Shown here piece by piece: positions 11,501-22,238 of a stretch of 64,000 bases of DNA. Origin of the DNA: Diplodia intermedia (taxonomy: Eukaryota; Ascomycota; Dothideomycetes; Botryosphaeriales; Botryosphaeriaceae); NCBI GenBank assembly GCA_021495925.1, contig JAKEKT010000007.1, positions 434,001-498,000 of the forward strand, in the 5' to 3' direction. Under the pieces are notes generated by a model. The model was not told where the DNA came from. It saw only the letters and a program-made list of their open reading frames with translations, and searched no databases. The position numbers and the translations under genes were made by a program. The stretch's first letter is position 1; each line of letters opens with the position of its first letter.

Positions 11501-13809
11501 GACGCAGTGGGGAGGTTACAGAGTCATTTAGCCATCTTTCGGACCTTTGAAAGATCTGTTGACGGCACCTGTGCAGCATGCTCCACCCAACGCGCACAGA
11601 GCGTCGAATCTCGATGCCCTACAAGGGAGAGCAGAGGCCACGCCGTTGCAGACAACGCAGGGACTCGTGATGGGGCAGGCTCACTTACCAGACCATCGGG
11701 TCACGCCCGCTATTCGTAAGATCCCGATTCCGCGGCGGAGGGGTGCTGAGCGAAGATGCGAGATGGACGGGCTTGTGTGGCCGGGGCTGCGCCGCACTCT
11801 CTGGCTGACGTGGTAAGGTTTCGCGCTCGTCACATCTGCGCAGGCCCACTCGACAGGGAAAAACCCCTCCCACGGCAATACGCATCAAACATGGAGTAGG
11901 CAGCGCTTGGGAGACTCGCCAAAAGCTTCGCCATTTGTAGCACGGACTCAACGACGCTGAATAGCCGCTGGAACCGCGGCAAGCCCCGGAGGCCGTCGTC
12001 TTTTCTAATTCCGAAGGCCGTCGTCTTTTTAAAGCCGAAGGAAACGTTGCCTCTGGGAGCCGGCCTGCATGTGAAGTCATGCTCGCGGACCACCTTTTCG
12101 GCCGGTGCGGCGCCGACGGACGGTGGACTCATCCCACAATCATGCGTTAGCATGATTGCGGTCGGCGTGCGGCAGAGGTGATGGTCTGGCAACGCTGCTC
12201 AGCGAGGGCACCAGCACATTCTATAATCTGAGCCGATTATAGGAGCATGGGTGACCGGTTTCCTTTCGCCCGGATGAGCGTTGGCTGCATGACAATGGTG
12301 GACCCCAGATGCGAGCGTGCCGGGCGCTTCCACCGGCGAGGGACTCGCGGCCATGGTTGAGAGTGCGGCGCGTGTTTCTGGCAGGTGGTCGTTAGGTTGG
12401 GGGCTGCTCGAAGCTTTCGCTGCCCGTGCAGCCGGCGACGCCGCAGGCTGGCATCGTAAGGTCGAGACGATCGCTTCTGAGCCAAGCAGGAGAGAATCGT
12501 GTCACCACGGGTGATTGGGGAAAAGACTCCGGCACGGCAAGACCAACCGCATCTTCCATGCAGATCGGATGGCTGGGGCTCAGCAAGATGGATTGATCAT
12601 CAGTCGTCGTCCGTCTGCGTCTGGGCGAAGTCGCGCGCCGCTGTCGTGATGCGTCAGTCGACAGCGAGGCCCAAAGTACCCATCGGGTTTGGCGTAAGGG
12701 GCGCGGTGGTGAGGTCTGCCCCGGCCGTGGACGGCGAGCAGCAGCGAAGGGTCCGGTCGACTCACGACAGTGGCATGAGGGGGGCGGCGCTGAGCCTCGC
12801 GCCAGCGGACGCGGCCTGCTTTTGTATGCCGCGTCCGGCGCGGTGCCACGACGTGCGAAGGCGATGGTGGTGCCTGCAGGCGGCGAGTGGCGACTCTCAT
12901 CTACATGCGACAGGCGTCACCAGACGCTGGCGCAGGGCTGCCGTGCGATGCGGAGCCGGCTGGTTCGGGCAGCGTTCGAGAATGCGCAGCGAACCGGCAA
13001 ACCAGCGCGTGAGACACGCCCCAGCCCGGCCGCGGAGAGGCGCGGGCTTGCTCGGAGCTAGCGCTCGCCAGGCACCCAGCCGGCGGCCGGCCTCGGCGGC
13101 GCCGTGCCTGGCGACAGCTCCCGCACCAGCACCAGCACGCGGTTTGCGTGGTCCAGATGCGGCGTACACAGGAACCGAAGCATCGCCATCTCGCAGCGTT
13201 GCGCCGTCAGATGGGCTGCGCCGTGGCTCGCACCGCGGCCCTGGTGCGGGCAGTGCTGTTGTGGCGTGGCTGCGGTGCGCCGGAACGGCAACACAGGCGA
13301 GCGCCTAATGTGCGAAACCCTTGGCCGGCGCAGGCGCCACCAAGCAGGTGGTCTGATTATCCGACCTCCATCATACGACTTTCATCTTCTCCTCTCAATC
13401 ATCGCTCCCAACGGTGCAGGCGACACGCTCTCCCCTGCGCTTCCCACCAGTCCCAGCGCGCATTCTCGAGCGAACCCTGGCCCACGCCGGCCCTTTGCGC
13501 ACCGGCCGTCCTTCCGCGACACAGCTTCCCGTGAGTGTAGCCCCGGTTGTATCGTGAACCCTGGCCTCGCGATGGGGACGTCTGACCGACCGCTGACTCT
13601 GTTGCGTGCCAGGCCCCGACCCTCTCCGCACTCCTGCCGCCATCCGTCAGCTCATGTCATGTCGTGACCCTGATCTCTTTCGTCTTTGGTAAGACCTCTG
13701 TTTGGCAGCTCTCTCTTTCAGCCTCATCTCTCGTGGCTCGCACCTGCCCTGCGCCCTAGCAACCCCTCTCCCCTCGGCGCGAGCCAGCCACGCTCTACAC
13801 TCCGGCAGC
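5592..13809. promoter_or_regulatory. 8.2 kb gene-free divergent region between nsdD and srbA
   Basis: Two genes for transcription factors point away from each other across this interval. It is GC-rich and gives many overlapping open frames on both strands (the longest are 6204-6803 and 12499-13308), but these have shuffled-looking compositions rich in Arg, Ala and Pro, and no domain. Visible small structures are four CACGTG palindromes (9552, 9855, 10018, 10651), a 25-base tandem duplication at about 11990-12030, and a 9-bp stem with 4-base loop at 12137-12158. Long upstream regions and leaders are known for nsdD in Aspergillus, so extended promoters or noncoding transcripts are the likeliest content. 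Confidence 0.55.
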
Positions 13810-16800
13810 ATGGCTTTGAACGAGCTAAACAGCGCTCTAGATGACGCGCTGGCGCTTGAGAAGGTCGCCGTACGTCCTCTACTGTAGCCATGCACGCTGC
13901 AATGACCTTGGTGTTTTCACGGGCGGGGCTAACCGCCGGATCGGCGTCGCAGGTTGGACCTTACTGTGTGTTCGACGACTTCAGACCTACGACGACCCCG
14001 TCGGACGATCACTCGCGTCCCTCCACCCCGTTAGAGTCTGGGGTCAATATGGAGGACCCGATGATGTCGACTGAATTCCCTTTCGGCCCTGGCGCGCGTG
14101 CGCCGTGGCTGGGATCTGCTGCTGAAGACCTGTCGCTGGTGCAGTCTAGCGACTCGTTCCCGCAGGGCAACTGGGAGGAGTGGATGCGCTGGGATCCCAA
14201 TGCGCAGACGCAGAACCAGCCCTCGCAGGATATAGATGGCCCGGGTCCCGTCCACTACCTCAAGCCCGAAGCCAAGTCGCCCCACGACTCCCACTCGCTC
14301 TCCCAGCCGCAAATGAACAACATTTCCTTCACCTTCGGGGAGGGCATTGAGAACCCTCCCGCCTTTCACTTCAACAACCACAACAACTCTCCTTCCGTCA
14401 CCGAGCCTCAGCAGAGCAACTCGTACTTCGCGTCCGACAATCCCGTCTGGAACAACAACACCGCCCTCGACCAGCCCGACAATGGTCTCTTCTCGCCGCT
14501 CTCTATCGACCAGCAACAGATGCAATCCCAATCTGTTCCTCAACCACCCCACTCAACACCCTCGCTCCACCACAGCCCAAGCTCCGTCAACTCTGGCCCG
14601 GATCCCAAGACGAGTTCCTCGTCGCAGCAATCGTCGCCCGAGCCCGTAGCAAACGTGGCCACAAAGAAGCGGAAGTCTTCTACCGAGGACGACAGCAGCA
14701 CTGATCAGAAATCCAACAAGCAACCTCCCGTGAAAAAGACCGCCCACAACATGATTGAAAAGCGATATCGGACAAATCTCAACGACAAGATTGCTGCACT
14801 GCGTGACAGCGTGCCCAGCCTTCGAGTCATGTCGCGGGCAGGCAACACCAACGGCAACGAAGAAGAGGACGACCCCGAGGACCTCGAGGGCCTTACGCCT
14901 GCCCACAAGCTCAACAAAGCAACCGTTCTCTCCAAGGCAACGGAATACATTCGTCACCTCGAGAAGCGGAATAAGCGTCTTAACGAAGAAGTCGATACTC
15001 TCAAGGCACGATTGGAATCATACGACAAATTCGCTATGATGACCCCTAACCCGATGGCGCAAGCTGTTGGAACTCCCGACGGCATGCGATATCAGGAAGA
15101 TCCTTTTGCTGCTGCTGCTGCACGCGGCCAGCCTGTTAGCCAGGCCCAGGGCATGATTCCCGTGCCTGAGAGCATGTCGAATCTTCAGGCAATGGCCTCG
15201 CAGTCGCACTACGGAAGCCAGGCGAACGGTTATCCCATGTACTCGACCGCCCCCGGAAGGCCCGGAATGAACGCTCAGCAGCATATGGTCAACGGCCGTA
15301 GGGGAAACAGCATGATGAACAAGCTGATGGTCGGTTCGCTTGCTGGTCTCATGATCGTTGAGGGTTGGAGAGAGCGTGAGGAGAGCGGAGAAAACCCGGA
15401 GGGCAGGGGTCTGTTCGCCTTACCCCTCACTTACTTCGGACGATACGGCAGCGCGCTGGTGCCGAGGTTTGCTACCCACGGCTTGTCTGCTCTCTACCGC
15501 TCCCTTCCGTTGCTGAAGCTTTTCCTTGTTCTTGCCGCCGTCGTCTATCTGGTTATCCCGATCATTGATCCTAAGTCCAAGCCCAGGAAGAAGGCGATCC
15601 CGTCCATCAAGTTGCAGCCGGCGCCGTCGCCTGCATCTCCGGTTGAGGTTCGTCGCAAGGCTTGGTTGACAGCCATCCAGACGGTCTGGGTCCCGCGCCA
15701 CAACTTTTTCCTCGAGGCTGCGGCTGTGTGTCTCAAAGCCCTCAAGCTCAGCTTGAGGAACGTTGTCGGCTGGGATGGATACGCATACGTCACTGGAACA
15801 ACCAAGGAACACGAAGCTGCTCGCGTCAAGGCGTGGGAGATCGCCTTGGATGCGCAACTCACTGGTGGCGATGCCGAGATCAGCAAGGGTAGGTTGATCC
15901 TGACGATCATGGCCTCCGGCACCCTCCCGAACAGTCCTGCGCGCCTTATGCTCAAGGCAATGCACATCCGCATCCTTCTTTGGGAGATCGCCAACGCAGG
16001 ATACGGCTCGTGGTACATGTTTGAAGAGATCAGCGCCAAGCTGGCTCGGAAGTTCTGGAACAAGGCTCGCAACCAACAGAAGGCTTTGATCCAATCCGGC
16101 GAAGAGACCGAGAAGCTTCCCGATCATCTGGCTGCGCTACTGGATCTCGAGTGCAATGATGTCATGGTGGACAGAATTGTGCAACGTGCGTACAACCTCG
16201 CCTGGAACAAGCCGAGCGCGCAGAACACCGAGTCCGACGAAGCCATGGACAGTGTCGTCGAGGATTTCGCGATTTCTTCGCCATTGGATGCTCTTGCTGC
16301 TTGGTACTCGAGCTATGTGCTGAACCGGGCACTGGCTGGCTACCTCGAAGCCAATGTCTCATCGGTTACGGACGAAGTCAAGGCCGATTTGAACCTCGCG
16401 GTTCGTACTGCGCCTCCCAACTCGGTCTCCCAGGTCAGAGCACACGTTGCCAAGTCTATCCTCCTCGAGAAGGGTCGCAACGAGAACATCATCGCTGCGT
16501 TCGATTCTCTTCCTTCGCAACCGCATATTCCGGCCCTCAAAAACATGGTCAACTCCCCTCGGGCTCTGCTCATGAACGTGGTTGGCGAGGCCCACATCGC
16601 CGCTGACGTTCGCAAATCGCTCACACTCGTCAAATGCCTCGCTCTCGCAGAGACGTTTGTCGCAACCGGTTGCGATCAGGCTCGGATCCGCGCAACGTTC
16701 GTCGTCAACAACACCTACCTTCCCGAGAGTGCCCTTACTCTCCTCAGTTTCATTGCCGCCTACAAGGTTCTCAAGATATTCTCGAATGAGGAGAAGCTGC

Positions 16801-17036
16801 TTGCCGAGTCGCGACAAGGGCTGGAGCGCATTGCAAGCTCGATGCGTGTCTGGATCGGCCGTGAAGCTGGACGTCGCACCGGCTTGAGCACCAAGACCAA
16901 GGGCAGAATTGTCGAGGCGTGCCTGAGTGTCAGCAAGATGCTTGTTGGCATGCAGGAGAGCAGCAGCGACGAGGGAGACGCTGGCTACGCCAGTCAGAGT
17001 GACGCGGAGTGTGAGACCAAGATGGTGTCTTGTTGA
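13810..17036 (+). CDS. srbA: SREBP-family bHLH transcription factor (SrbA type)
   Basis: A membrane-bound sterol and hypoxia regulator. It is made in the endoplasmic reticulum and its N-terminal part is released to act in the nucleus. Preferred model: exons 13810-13869 and 13953-17036 (1047 aa), joined across an 83-nt intron with a CTAAC branch site. Residues 1-270 are Pro/Gln/Ser-rich. The bHLH starts near residue 280 and contains MIEKRYRTNLNDKI, where Tyr 292 is the hallmark of SREBPs (other bHLH proteins have Arg). A leucine-rich helix and coil follow to about 375. Two hydrophobic segments lie near 478-492 and 536-556, with a short loop between them as in the SREBP hairpin. The C-terminal ~430 residues match the fungal SREBP domain DUF2014. 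An unspliced start at 13890 would also be open; the spliced start is favoured because both phases agree and the intron signals are good. Confidence 0.93.
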
Positions 17037-17806
17037 TTTCAGCTTCTTTATGGCGTCATGGTTGTAGGATGGATGGTTCTCTGGACCATTGGAAGAACAG
17101 TAACGAATTATCCAAACCACAGATGGTTTAGGACTGGGCAGCGTTTTTGGCTTCGGCGTTTGGGCGGAGAACTTGAACAAACAGAAAAGCGGTCGGCTTC
17201 AGTGTACGGCTACGCTCTACCCGGTTTATCTTTGCTCGGCTGGCGATTTCGAGCACGATCCACTCGGCTTCGATGTGGACTGTTTTTTAACGATACCCAG
17301 CACCGCTGCTGCGCCTATCGCTTTGTACATGATATATTCTTGGACACAGGACTGCTTTAATCGCCGAGGCGCGTCGTCGGCATGCATCGCGTTTGATGTT
17401 TTACGTCTTTATGGAGTTCAAACAACCGTAGATGTTTGGCGTAATTAGTTTTAGCTATCATACACAGCCCATTTCAGAGCTACGGCGCCGCCGGGCTACA
17501 CCGGGTATGAAACATACAGATACTCCTCCCCGGACTCATGGATGCATCATTGTGCCAAGTATAGTGCCACGTGCCATGGCTCGCTGGCTCGCACGCAGCT
17601 GCCACGAGACGAGGCGAACAGCCCTACGTAGGTAGGTACGGCCCTTCCGGGCCTCGGCATTCGGGAAGCTTGCCCACCCCAGATCTGCCCTTTCCCCCTC
17701 CACGTACCCCACAATTGCTCGTTTGCCATGTCTCTTTGCACCTCATCGCAACTCTGTGCGCCGCGCCCCCTCTCCGCCTCACACGTCGACCCCACCAACC
17801 GCCAAC
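17037..17806. other. Intergenic, srbA 3' side and HAD gene promoter
   Basis: 770 bases with no supported gene. The left part should be the srbA 3' untranslated region. The right part, with pyrimidine-rich sequence before the ATG at 17807, is the promoter and leader of the hydrolase gene. Confidence 0.6.
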
Positions 17807-18852
17807 ATGACCGCGACCGGCCCACCGCCAGCAAAGCAATCGAGGCCCAAAGCTCTCCTCTTCGACATCGGCGGCGTTTGCGTAAGTGGGCTTCCTCCGT
17901 CGCTTTCCCTTCCCTTCTTCCGCAGTCGACCAGGGGGTTGGTTGTGTGTGTGCGTGCGTGCGTGTCCACGTACGTATGCCAATGCCTACCGTCGTTGTTG
18001 ACGTTCGTTCTTTCCGCGCAGGTCGTCTCGCCCTTCCAAGCCATCCTCGACCACGAGCGCGCGCACGGCATCCCCGTCGGCTGGGTCAACGCGGCCATCT
18101 CGGCCGCGGCGCCGGCGGGCGCGTGGCAGCGCGTCGAGCGCGGCGAGGTGCCGCTGGACGACGCCTTCTTCGCGGCGTTTGCCGAGGATCTGGCGGCGCC
18201 GGGGGCGTGGGCGGCGTTTTGCAGCAGCAGGGCGAAGGGGATGACGATGGAGAAAGATGCGGAGCTGCCGCCGCCGCCGAGGGTGGATGCGAAGGCGCTG
18301 TTTTGGGAGATGATGCGGGTGAGTAGGGCGCCGGATCGGTGGATGTGGCCGGCGTTGAGGGAGCTGGGGAGGGTCGTGAGGGTGGAGGGAGGGGGAGGGG
18401 GAGGAGGAAAGGGGTTCGTGCTGGGCGCGTTGAGCAATACGGTTGTGTTTCCGGAGGGGGTGGTGGATGAGAAGGGGGCGGTGTTTGAGAGCGGTTTGAG
18501 GATGGAGGGGGCGGATGGGAGGGTGGAGGTGGGGGACGTGAAGGCGGCGTTTGACGTTTTCGTCAGCTCGGCGCATGTTGGGTTGAGGAAGCCGGATCGG
18601 AGGATCTACGAGATGGCGGTGAAGCTGTTGGATGAAGAGGCGCGGAAGAGGGGTGTGGAGGGCGGTATTCGGGCGGGGGATGTGCTCTTTCTGGACGACA
18701 TCGGGCAGAATCTGAAGGCTGCCAGAGAGATGGGGATGAGGACGTTGAAAGTCGACTTAGGGGAGAGTTGGAAAGCAGTGAGGGAGTTGGAAGGGATCAT
18801 GGGACTGAAACTGCTGGCAGAGGAGGTGCCTGGCGAGAAAGCCAGGTTGTAG
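17807..18852 (+). CDS. HAD-superfamily hydrolase (epoxide-hydrolase N-domain / ACAD10-like type)
   Basis: Exons 17807-17881 and 18022-18852 give 301 aa; the 140-nt intron falls directly after the first HAD motif. Motif I reads LLFDIGGV, in which the second Asp of the usual DxD is Gly. Motif II is the GALSNT segment near residue 165, motif III the Lys in LRKPDRRIYEMA, and motif IV the acidic LFLDDIGQNLKAAREMG. The cap region after motif I is helical and Ala-rich. A run of glycines (VEGGGGGGGKG) sits just before motif II. HAD enzymes of this group are phosphatases or related hydrolases; the substrate cannot be told from sequence. The DxG form of motif I is known in YihX-like sugar phosphatases, so loss of activity is not implied. 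Confidence 0.85.
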
Positions 18853-19943
18853 ATCAGCTCGGGATCCGCCAAAGGATAAGAGCATCTAGAGCAGCGGGCG
18901 GGTAAGACAAGACGGTGGCGCACTTAAGACAACGGCATTCTTTTTCCACTACATCGCAACTTTGGAGAGTTTCTCCCCGAGAATTTGGGCTGTTCCAGCC
19001 CGTTCCTTGGATGTGCTCGACACTGATGATCGGCCAAACAGTCTACTCTCGCTGTTGAAAGATACGGGCCTTACCAACAAGATTAGCAACAACGCACCCC
19101 ACTCGATCGCATCGCTAAATATAAAGGTTGCGAAATGCGCTCAGACGCATACCCCGTTGCGTGATAGCGAGTCACCGGCGATCAGAAAGATTACACCAAT
19201 GGAGGTTGGGATGAAACTCCACATGATCAGGCGGACAATCCCATCAAGCGGACGAGGTGCATCAGGCTAGCTCAGCTCCTGCGTCGGGCGGATGCTCGGG
19301 GAGTTGCTGTGCCGCTTGGAAGTGTAGGTATGACTCGTCACAACGATAAACGCCGCAATGCCCGGCAAGTGACAGGGGCTCTGATACAAGAAAAAGCAAC
19401 TCACGGGTCTATAGACGAAAAGCTGTATCTCGCCGCAGTCCCGAGAGGCAGTTTGACACTGATCGGCCGACACCAGGACGGAGCGGACCAGATCTGTCTG
19501 TTATCCACCATGCTCGCCGCCGCTGATTCCAATCCAGTGACTCGGCACGATGGATGGTGGTATTTAGAGTGTGGGGGCCTTGGGGTGCGGTTTGGCGCTT
19601 GGAGCATCGCTGTGGCCTCGATTACAGGTTACCACGACCGTGAATGGCCCCGACTGGGCAGGTTCAGCGGCGATCTGGGCGCTATTGTGGGGAGGTTGCA
19701 CCTGTGGACGTTGAGTCTGTGGAGACGGGTTGGGTCTCACGTGCTGACGCGCGCGACCAGCCCGGTATCTACCTACCGCCGCGTCACGCACCTGCCGCGT
19801 CGTTGCCGTGGGAAGGCGCGCCCGCCCATGGCTACGCCGCAAAACTGCAGGTACGCATCCAGACCATGCATTTAAACCCTCCGCCCTCGCCCGTTTCCTT
19901 TCCTCCCTCGTCAACCCTTCCACCTCTATTCAGCCAAGCCAAC
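18853..19943. other. Intergenic between the hydrolase and the BTB-like gene
   Basis: About 1.1 kb with no supported gene. The bases just before 19944 are C/T-rich like a fungal leader. An in-frame ATG at 19866 could extend the downstream protein by 26 residues, but its product is Pro/Ser-rich and looks like translated leader. Confidence 0.5.
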
Positions 19944-21692
19944 ATGGCTTTGTCGCCCTGGCTAGACCCGCGTCGCAACCTCACCCTCCAGAGCACTGCA
20001 CACTCTGCTGCCATCGACGGCAGCGCAGCTCCAGCCCAGCCCAGCGGTTTGCCTGCCCGCTCTTTCCTCCACAACGGTACGCAGAATGCCACTGACTTCA
20101 AAGCAAACACTCTAGCGCCAATCATGGGCATTGATGGCCGATCAATCTTTGGTTCACTTCCAGCTCACTCCATAAATAACACGAACCATATACTCCATGG
20201 CTCCATCGCCGCCGCCGAACCTTCGCTGTTGCTAAAGCCAGGCAATGCCCCCGCCGTGCAGCCTCCTCAGCCTGCAGACGCCTTCGACAGCGTGACCATC
20301 ATGTTCGGCCCACCCGACCGCCCTGACCAACACGTAATGCCGGCGGCGATAACTTCGAAGCTTCCCAAGTCGGTTCTGGCTGCCATCATGAAGTCTAAGA
20401 GCAAGACGCAGACGGACATAGGATACAAGTCTGTTCTGCTTCGCTTCACAGCCTCGCGGTGGTGTAAGTTCCTCACCAAGGTTCACCAGTATCTTCAGAC
20501 AGGCGAATACGCCCCATGGAGCACTGGAGACCAACTAGAAGTCGTCGACGCGATGGGCAACAAGGTTGCCTGGTGTCCATGGATGTCAACCGCGGCGGAT
20601 ATCCACGAGGCCAGGACAACAGAGGCGACACACAAGTTCTTCTTAGAGGAGCTGATGCTCTACAACTGGGCCTGTTTCATGCAATTCGATCAGCTAAAGA
20701 AGCACTCCCTCCATAAGATTCATAACGACTTCCCCATCCTGGCACACGAGGCTCTTGCCTTGGTGGATTCCTTCTGTCCAGAGACCAACGACTTTCCAGC
20801 AGACGAGGGCATGAAAGCTTTCACCATGGAGGCTGTCGCCAAAAACAGAAAGACCTTGGTAATGCACCAGGACTTCAGGAAAGTATTCCAGAAGGCGATC
20901 AGGTGCAATTTCCCTGCGATGCTTCTCGAAGACGTCCAGCATGACCTCATAGAATATCTCAAGGATGTGCGAAACATAGCACAACCCATGCCAGGTTCGC
21001 CTAATCCACCAGGCCAGATGCGTGAGTCAACTGACAGACGAACAGCAATCACTTCCTCTTCCACTGTAGACCGGCTGCTTCATTCCAACACCCTGGAGAA
21101 TTACATCAACAACGGTGCCCTTTGCAAGGCCGTGAAAGGTGGATTCGGCACGCTCTTGCCACCAACGCTCGACTACCTGGTCAAAGCAAAACGGAACGAA
21201 GACTTCCGGTTTGCAAGAAATGAGCTACTCATCATTAGGAATGATATTCGCACATTCAATCCGCCGCGGAATGTCGTGGTAGAGAACTTGCGAGGCCAGC
21301 GGGGTGATATGCTGAAAGACTTGCTCGTTCCCTTGGACTTGAGCCTTAGCCAGTCCCCTACGGGTCCTATCGCCGTTTCTGAGATGAAACTTGCGCAACA
21401 AGCCTCGCCCCCGACCGCACCGAAGGCGATGCAGACGGTGCCCTCGCCCAAGGCGAAGATCAAGACCGAACACAGTCGTGGCCGCCACACCGAGCGCTCT
21501 TTGCCCTCCAGCCGCGGGAGATCTCATGGCCGCAGCCACTCGCTGGAGGTCAAGAAGCGTAAATACCGAAGCCGCAGCCGCAGCCGCAGCCGCAATCGTA
21601 GCCGCAGTCGTAGCCGCAGTCGCAGCCGCAGCCGTAGCCCGGACCGCCCGCGTCGTCACACGGATCGCTGGCCAGCATACGCACGCCGTTAA
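19944..21692 (+). CDS. BTB/POZ-like protein with C-terminal Arg/Ser-rich tail
   Basis: Intronless, 582 aa from the ATG at 19944 (context CCAACATGG). Residues 1-110 are low complexity. Residues ~115-240 resemble a divergent BTB fold: a TIMFGPPDRPD strand region, then KVHQYLQTGEYAPW, close to the LxYLYTGEY signature of fungal BTB proteins, then helices (LMLYNWACFMQFDQLKKHSL, IHNDFPILAHEALALVDSFC) like the region where these proteins monitor residence in a complex. The last ~70 residues are basic and end in an Arg-Ser dipeptide domain, encoded by a hexanucleotide-type DNA repeat at about 21565-21640. RS tails are typical of splicing and nuclear-speckle proteins, so a nuclear location is likely. 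I do not recognise an orthologue; the BTB assignment is by pattern only. Confidence 0.7.
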   Translation: MALSPWLDPRRNLTLQSTAHSAAIDGSAAPAQPSGLPARSFLHNGTQNATDFKANTLAPIMGIDGRSIFGSLPAHSINNTNHILHGSIAAAEPSLLLKPGNAPAVQPPQPADAFDSVTIMFGPPDRPDQHVMPAAITSKLPKSVLAAIMKSKSKTQTDIGYKSVLLRFTASRWCKFLTKVHQYLQTGEYAPWSTGDQLEVVDAMGNKVAWCPWMSTAADIHEARTTEATHKFFLEELMLYNWACFMQFDQLKKHSLHKIHNDFPILAHEALALVDSFCPETNDFPADEGMKAFTMEAVAKNRKTLVMHQDFRKVFQKAIRCNFPAMLLEDVQHDLIEYLKDVRNIAQPMPGSPNPPGQMRESTDRRTAITSSSTVDRLLHSNTLENYINNGALCKAVKGGFGTLLPPTLDYLVKAKRNEDFRFARNELLIIRNDIRTFNPPRNVVVENLRGQRGDMLKDLLVPLDLSLSQSPTGPIAVSEMKLAQQASPPTAPKAMQTVPSPKAKIKTEHSRGRHTERSLPSSRGRSHGRSHSLEVKKRKYRSRSRSRSRNRSRSRSRSRSRSRSPDRPRRHTDRWPAYARR

Positions 21693-22238
21693 GACTGCTT
21701 TGCTGGGGGGGACGGATGGTTAAACTAGGACGACCTCTCTGGTCTTGTCACTGTTTAATCTTCGATTGTTCACGTATAGGGGACTTGGCGCTATCAGCCA
21801 GCATCATGGTTCCCTACCGACAGAACGGCAATTCAATCCTGGGCCACTTGGTTCAAAGGTGGCCGGCACTCTCCACATATTATTATTCCTTAGCTCAAAA
21901 ATGCTTATTTGAACACCACCATGTGCGCTCCACGCTTGTATTGTACGTACGTACATACGAACTGCTCCTGCAGACAAAAAGGGTATCGCATACCTATATA
22001 GTCCCAAGTGTTGGAATTTGAAAGCGAAAAAAAAAAAAGAACAGAGCGACAGTAAATGAGACAAGAGGAAAGAAACCCAGCTCAATCAAACGCGTCTGAT
22101 GATCAGCCAGCCAGCCTTCATCCTCCTCTCCAGCAGTAGTGGTGATACATGCAACAACAACAACAACAACGCTCATCGTTTGAAATTTTTCGTTTCTTGT
22201 TCCTTCTAAAAGAATACCACTGCCACCACCAACCACTA
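21693..22238. other. Convergent intergenic region
   Basis: Both flanking genes end here, so the 546 bases are two 3' untranslated regions. It contains an A13 tract near 22027 and a CAA repeat near 22152. No gene is seen. Confidence 0.6.

Noticed and set aside
12499..13308. 269-codon plus-strand frame
   Set aside because: Arg/Ala/Pro-rich product typical of GC-rich noncoding DNA; no domain.
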